Assembly: GCA_049282265.1 (NCBI GenBank) | Contig: JBAPTR010000294.1 | Coordinates: 1-41,409, forward strand | Source of the DNA: CAYUCJ01 sp049282265 | GTDB taxonomy: Bacteria > Desulfobacterota > DSM-4660 > Desulfatiglandales > Desulfatiglandaceae | Direction of reading: 5' to 3' | DNA length: 41,409 nucleotides | In this document: positions 41,379 through 41,409 of the stretch, in pieces | Position numbering within the stretch: the first letter of the stretch is position 1 | How the letters are laid out: each line of letters starts with the position of its first letter | Notes under the pieces: model-generated | The model's database searches: none | What the model was told of the DNA's origin: nothing | The model's input: the letters and a program-made list of their open reading frames with translations, nothing else | Position numbers and translations under genes: made by a program

Positions 41379-41409
41379 TTATTTAAGCAACGCGAGCGCT
41401 GCCTGCGGT
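41379..41409 (-). CDS. Flagellin C-terminus (partial gene)
   Basis: Only the last nine codons and the TAA stop lie in the window. On the minus strand they read PQAALALLK. This matches the usual flagellin ending (…QANQ-PQAALALL), and the gene stands upstream of fliD on the same strand, as fliC does in many genomes. The rest, including the start and any CsrA site or sigma-28 promoter, is outside the window. FlgL-type proteins have a different ending. Confidence 0.7.
   Translation of the reverse strand, partial: PQAALALLK

Overview
The window is almost entirely one flagellar gene locus, from a Gram-negative bacterium with a polar-type flagellum. L- and P-ring genes (flgH, flgI) with a lipoprotein signal show an outer membrane. 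flhF/flhG suggest polar placement, and four sigma-54 promoters plus an NtrC-type activator resemble the regulatory style of Vibrio, Pseudomonas and Desulfobacterota. The gene order (flgBC-fliE-fliFGHIJ-motE-fliK-flgDE-motA-fliLMNOPQR-flhBA-flhFG-fliA-...-flgFG-flgAHIJ-flgNKL-csrA-fliW), the FlaG/FliS/FliD/flagellin group and the DUF2802 and FhlB genes suggest a deltaproteobacterium (Desulfobacterota). That assignment is inference from gene content; no rRNA or other marker is present.

Layout. 1-966: 3' part of a sigma-54 activator. 1030-8147: sigma-54 promoter, then flgB, flgC, fliE, fliF, fliG, fliH, fliI, fliJ, motE. 8436-12426: second sigma-54 promoter, then fliK, flgD, flgE. 12610-24065: third sigma-54 promoter, then motA (no motB), fliL, fliM, fliN, the export gate fliO-fliP-fliQ-fliR-flhB-flhA, flhF, flhG and sigma factor fliA. 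24094-27078: an accessory block with a second FliL-like protein, a small unknown protein, a DUF2802 membrane protein, a second FliK-like protein and FhlB (a free-standing FlhB C-terminal domain). 27488-33025: fourth sigma-54 promoter, then flgF, flgG, flgA, flgH, flgI and an flgJ fused to an M23 peptidase. 33036-37595: probable sigma-28 promoter, then flgN, flgK, flgL, csrA, fliW. 37683-38380: an inserted vapBC-type toxin-antitoxin pair with its own promoter and operator. 38399-41409 (minus strand): flaG, a small helical gene, fliT-like, fliS, fliD and the last codons of a flagellin.

The genes fit a timed assembly plan. The NtrC-type activator would switch on the sigma-54 operons for basal body, export gate and hook. 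FliA (sigma-28) would then serve late genes such as flgN-flgK-flgL. FliK, the second FliK-like protein, FlhB and FhlB would govern the switch from rod/hook to filament export. CsrA and FliW would couple flagellin synthesis to export. FlgN, FliS and FliT-like proteins are chaperones for the filament-type substrates.

The intergenic gaps hold several palindromic elements: a 126-bp element with imperfect terminal inverted repeats after flgI, two hairpins built from GGAGT units, a REP-like hairpin before flgL and twin hairpins before fliK. No tRNA, rRNA, CRISPR array or IS transposase was seen. The most notable points are the duplicated specificity-switch module, the NPEH variant in FlhB, the FlgJ-M23 fusion, and the absence of motB and flgM from their usual places.
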